Of a DNA stretch of 64,000 nt, positions 60,289 to 64,000 are shown piece after piece; the first letter of the stretch is position 1; every line of letters starts with the position of its first letter. Made by a program: the position numbers and the translations under genes. This stretch comes from Gracilariopsis chorda (Eukaryota; Rhodophyta; Florideophyceae; Gracilariales; Gracilariaceae). The stretch lies in assembly GCA_003194525.1 (NCBI GenBank), contig NBIV01000061.1, positions 124,001-188,000 of the forward strand, read 5' to 3'. The notes beneath the pieces were generated by a model. That model did not search any database. It saw nothing but the letters and a program-made list of their open reading frames with translations, and had not been told where the DNA came from.

Positions 60289-60917
60289 TAGAGCGGCAGC
60301 TTGGGTGTCCGGGTCCGGACTGGATGAGTCTATGAAGTTTACTAGAGATTTTGTGTGGGCGTAGGCTTCAGCGATGTTGGCGTCGAGAAGCGTTGCATCG
60401 GGGTCCAGATCGACGTTTGCGAAGGAGTAGCGTGCTCCTGGGGAGAGTTTATCGGGGAGTGTGGCGGAGATTGAGGTGATTGGTGCGTTTGGTGCGACTT
60501 TTAACCATCCAGATTGTGTATTAAACGTTATAATCTTCCATGCGACACCTTCTTCTCCAGTTCACTTGAAATATATGTTACCATGTCCTTAACTGTCACA
60601 ATAGCCTCCAATGTATCCTGGGTTCTGCTAGCAAGGGCTTCAACCGGTTTAAACCTAGCTTTATCACGCTCCGCCTTCTCCATTTCCCGCACGACATGTT
60701 TGTCACGCGGCGTAAGCGCAGCAGCCAAACATTCCAACCCTGAAGAAGCAATGCGACTGTTGTCAGGTCTTGCGCGTTTGGATCTAGATTGTGACACTGC
60801 GGGAGGTCCAAAGCCATAATGTGACAATTCTACACCAACTGCAGCTTCCTGTTTGAAATCACGTCGCAGGGATCGAGTACAAAGCAGTTCCATAATTGGA
60901 TGTAACGAAGAAAACAA
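60289..60917 (-). other. decayed coding sequence, family unknown
   Basis: Two minus-strand registers with protein-like composition. One, 60528-60917, has KRARPDNSRIASSGLECLAA and a helical part ending TVKDMVTYISSELEKK. A second, about 60290-60545, has KIITFNTQSGWLKVAPNAP, then YSFANVDLDPDATLL, and ends at a TAA. They overlap near 60540 and look like one sequence shifted by an indel. The second ends 9 bases before the same-frame start of the bZIP remnant and may belong to that gene. Confidence 0.35.
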
Positions 60918-60976
60918 AAATCATACATAATATAGATCTTACCGTCTGCGTAGCTAACAAAAGCTTCAGGACCTCC

Positions 60977-61867
60977 CTAACCTGATGCTTCGTACCTTGT
61001 TACAGATGTTCCGTATAGACTTTTGAACTCCGCAAACTTGCGTTTGAGAATACCACCATCTCGAAAATGAATACAAGCTACCGAGTTGATTGAACATATA
61101 TCATCGCACGTCACACCTCCACCTACTACGGAGATCGGCTCTGGCCGAAAATCGGGATCATTGAATAGTGCGGCAATTGCTTCGGACCATGGTTCTTCCT
61201 TTTGTTTGTCGAGCTCTACTCTTTTCATGCAATCAATGAGCTTTTCCCGAACGGAAACCATCCCAGCATCCACTAAAACATGCATTAGTCGACAGAAGTC
61301 TACCGCCTCAAACGGCGGTTTACTCTGAAGTTGAGAAACAGAAGCGAACTTTTCAGCACCAAGCGGAGGTTCTTTAGTAACGATTTTACCATCAACAAAA
61401 ACAGGTATATCGTCCTTGAGCCCTATCAAATCTTCATGGTCGCGAGCATTGTGCTTGATTCGCACAGTTTTGTTTCTTATTCCATAAAAAAATGCGCAAT
61501 CCAAGCTACTAGTGTCTGCACAACCATCAATGATCTTACATATTTTCGATAAGCTTACCTTTCGTTGTACCATTTTAGTTGGTAGAGCTTTGCGCTTAGT
61601 AGCCACTTTTGCATTGTTTGCGCCTACAATATTAAAAAATTTTATAGAAACCTTGCAGTGGACGTTATCAAAGTGGCAGTGGTCTAGAATTTGGATGCCA
61701 TGCTGTACACTTTTTGGTATCATTATCGATTGTTCTGCGATGTCGGTTTCTTTTCCAGTAGTTGCTGCTTTGTCATTACTCGCTTGCTTTTTCGGGTCTC
61801 TATCTCCGTCATCTTGAGCGTCAGTTGTAGGTAAACACGCGTGCGCTAGTGGAGAAAACGGGTTCAT
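60977..61867 (-). CDS. unknown 296-aa protein
   Basis: From ATG 61867 (the frame runs 15 codons further to a TTG). No TM segment or known domain. Recognisable features are a basic middle (ATKRKALPTKMVQRKVSL), a Cys-containing helix-like segment KICKIIDGCADTSSLDC and an ordered C-terminal half (FEAVDFCRLMHVLVDAGMVS, EEPWSEAIAALFNDPDF, GGGVTCDDICSINSVACI). The fold is probably all-helical plus beta. It is uninterrupted, unlike its left-hand neighbours, which argues that it is functional, but I cannot assign a role. Confidence 0.5.
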   Translation of the reverse strand: MNPFSPLAHACLPTTDAQDDGDRDPKKQASNDKAATTGKETDIAEQSIMIPKSVQHGIQILDHCHFDNVHCKVSIKFFNIVGANNAKVATKRKALPTKMVQRKVSLSKICKIIDGCADTSSLDCAFFYGIRNKTVRIKHNARDHEDLIGLKDDIPVFVDGKIVTKEPPLGAEKFASVSQLQSKPPFEAVDFCRLMHVLVDAGMVSVREKLIDCMKRVELDKQKEEPWSEAIAALFNDPDFRPEPISVVGGGVTCDDICSINSVACIHFRDGGILKRKFAEFKSLYGTSVTRYEASG

Positions 61868-62347
61868 GTTCGTGCATGTCACGTAGAACGTGGGATTCAC
61901 TGTGGAAGACAACTCGGAACACGGTTTCCGTTTTTTGGGGACTGCATGAGCTGGTGGATTGCAGCTGGAAGCAGAAACTGGTAATGAACGTATGCGATGT
62001 GTGAACTTCTGATTGGGTATCTACAGACTACCCGATTTCGGTTTTGGATTTCGTCAACTCCTGAAACACCACTGAGAACTACAAGGCTTCTTGTTTTCTC
62101 AAAATGTGGGCAGAGCACACGTGTACAGAGCGTATTATCCTTTTCCAGTACCTTCGTAATTGACTATTACTACGCCTAAGAATGCAGACATAAATCAGAT
62201 AGCGTAAGGTTAGTCTCATGCAACACGTCGTCACACGAATCTCCTTGTCGAAATCTGTTTGTTTGATCCATACGGTTTCACAGATCGCAGCCGTTGCCTC
62301 CACTTTGGAGGCTCCAATGACACTTAAGGTTAATAGTTACTTGGACT
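61868..62347. other. intergenic, no supported gene
   Basis: Lies between the unknown protein and the copia LTR. Short frames only. Confidence 0.35.
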
Positions 62348-62565
62348 TGTCACTGAAAAGAATGAGATGGTAAGTAAACACGTGCCTGTGACGCCCACAA
62401 CTGAGCCGGCTCACAACATTTTGAGATGGGAATCAGTGTGAGTGGAAGGCTCTACCTCTCATTCTTTGCTTCTTCGTCGTCTTCATCTGTCTTAAATACA
62501 GTTTGCTCACTGCAATGTTTGTTAATTTGAAAATGAGATGCAGCAGATAGTGATGGTGTTTGACA
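62348..62565 (-). repeat. 3' LTR of second copia element
   Basis: 218 bp bounded on the minus strand by TGTCA and TGACA, placed just after a purine tract (CCGGGGAC) that follows the pol end. The partner LTR is outside the window, so the right boundary is inferred from the inverted ends and purine tract. Confidence 0.6.
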
Positions 62566-64000
62566 GTCCCCGGTTGATGTATTTCATTTTAGTTCGGGAC
62601 GGGGTGTCACTTGGAGTTGCGTGCATAGATGTCTGAAGCGGTCGTGATGAAGTGGTTTGGTGAGTGTGTCGGCTTTCATGTCTGCTGTGGCTACGCGATT
62701 AAGTTGCATTGTGCCGTTTGCGACGTGGTGCTGCAGGTACTGATTTTTGATGTCTATATACTTGTGATGTTTGGAAGGCGCTTGATTTTCGGCTATCAGA
62801 ACTATCGAGCGATTGTCGATGAAATGGGGTGGCGGTTACTCTATTGCTGCTTGTGTATCCTGAGTAAGTTTGAGAATCCATGTTGTGTGTCGACCCACAT
62901 CTGTAGCAGATATACATTTTGCTTCGGTTTTAGATAACGCAACGACGTTTTGCTTTTGGATGCCCATGATATTGGTGTGTTGTTGGTACAGTGGAGCTTG
63001 TTAGAAATGAAATTAGGGTTTTTGGGGTTGCCGAAATCGGCATGCCTATACATCTGACGTTTTGTGGGGCTGTTATTGGTAGACTTGGTGAAGAGCAGGC
63101 CATGGGTTCGGGTTCCCTTAAGGTATCGAAGGAGACATTTTAGTGCTTGTGCATGATGCTGTTGGGGTGCTGCCATATGCTGTGCGGATGGATTGGCGGC
63201 TTAGGTTATGTCCGGTTGCGTACTATCTGTTATGTACCGGATTTCGCCGAGAGTGTGTCTGTACTCGGTGGCTTGTTGAGATGAGAGGGGTTTGGTTTGG
63301 TCCTGTTGATCTGAATGCTTGATGTTTTTTTAGGATGTGGCGGTGGGGTTGCAGTTTTCCATGCCATTTTGCTGCAGTACGGCATCGATGCTGTCGTGTT
63401 GTGAATGTCCAGGTTTTTCAGTTCCTCATCATGGGCGGCTTTCCATTGAGGTGCATCTGTGTATCGTCTTTCCTGGGCTGGTGTGGCTGGAGGGAGTGTG
63501 GTGAGTTGGATGGCGTTCGGCGTGGGGTCTTGGGATGTTGTGCAGCTGCGGAACTCTGTATGTGTGGTGAGCGTAGGGTACCATTGTTTATGATACTGTT
63601 GGAAGTCCGTGACTCGAATCGTGTGGTAGGTACGGATGCGGAGGTTGAAGACCACGATGTGGGTGAAATATGTCCCATAAATGTAACTCACTGGGGCTGC
63701 CCGTGGTCCGAGCTTCTTTTCGGGGGCGTATATCCGGATTGTGCCCACTTGTCCAAATATGAACATGTGTTTCATTTTGTGTGTAGTGACATACCATTAT
63801 CGGTAGGGAGACGTGTTGATGGTGCTGTGGTGCATGAGATTTTATTTGAAGATTGTTTCCCTAGCCCCATCTTCCCAGTGAGTGTCATCGAAATTGGCCG
63901 TGATTAGGAGGGCTCTTACTGAGTCCATGATTGTCCTGTTTAGCCATTCGGCTATGCCGTTCTCTTGCGGCTGGTGGTGGGTTCGCAGGTGGTGCCAGAT
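62348..64000 (-). mobile_element. second Ty1/copia element, degenerate, cut by window edge
   Basis: Runs on the minus strand, its 5' part beyond the right edge. From high to low coordinates: QENGIAEWLNRTIM and THWEDGARETIF (integrase, catalytic Glu kept here) with a stop soon after, MFIFGQVGTIRIYAPEKKLG, PQWKAAHDEELKN (start of RT), then directly YRHTLGEIRYITDSTQPDI and ALKCLLRYLKGTRTHG (post-RT), RNase H remnants (MYRHADFG, LRYLKPKQNVYL) and the end ADMKADTLTKPLHHDRF. The catalytic RT core is missing between about 63250 and 63420. Its LTR differs from that of the element at 30.8 kb, so it is a different family. Confidence 0.85.

Overview
The window is nuclear DNA of a photosynthetic eukaryote. 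It holds intron-poor genes for eukaryotic functions (ESCRT-I VPS23, PEX3, ELP3, F1Fo-ATPase subunit f, KH, C2H2 and CCHC proteins), two probably plastid-directed enzymes (a pheophytinase-like alpha/beta hydrolase and a NYC1-like short-chain reductase) and several retroelement families. Few introns, plastid-type enzymes and Ty1/copia plus LINE remnants fit a red alga best. That assignment is inference, not proof. One spliced gene is clear: VPS23, with a 66-bp GTAAGT...TAG intron.

Layout. 0.6-4.9 kb: alpha/beta hydrolase, VPS23, a broken membrane-protein candidate and a glyoxalase-I-like gene. 4.9-17.5 kb: gene-poor, repeat-rich DNA with a pair of 0.28-kb direct repeats, a truncated LINE 3' end, one arm of a 1.25-kb dispersed inverted repeat, a cluster of strong palindromes and one membrane-anchored unknown protein. 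17.5-30 kb: an endonuclease/exonuclease/phosphatase protein, ATP synthase subunit f, a LINE remnant with an RNase H domain, a 629-aa unknown protein and a Kelch/cytochrome-b561 fusion. 30.5-37.1 kb: a nearly complete but inactivated Ty1/copia element next to a chromodomain remnant, then the second arm of the inverted repeat. 37.4-53.9 kb: the main gene block (PEX3, triple-KH protein, NYC1-like SDR, weak-RRM protein, C2H2 protein, zinc-knuckle protein, ELP3, a two-TM protein, a TTDN1-like protein). Between 42 and 49.5 kb it is GC-rich and full of G-tracts and triplet/hexanucleotide repeats. 54.8-60.9 kb: a run of decayed genes (PIF/Harbinger transposase, peptidyl-tRNA hydrolase, DHX16/PRP2 helicase, bZIP factor). 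61-64 kb: one unknown ORF and a second, degenerate copia element that runs off the right edge.

Genes are packed in divergent and convergent pairs (KH/SDR divergent, CCHC/ELP3 divergent, ELP3/two-TM convergent with 12 bp between stop codons). I see no operon, CRISPR array, rRNA or convincing tRNA. Many open frames here begin at GTG, TTG or CTG. I moved these starts to the first plausible ATG.
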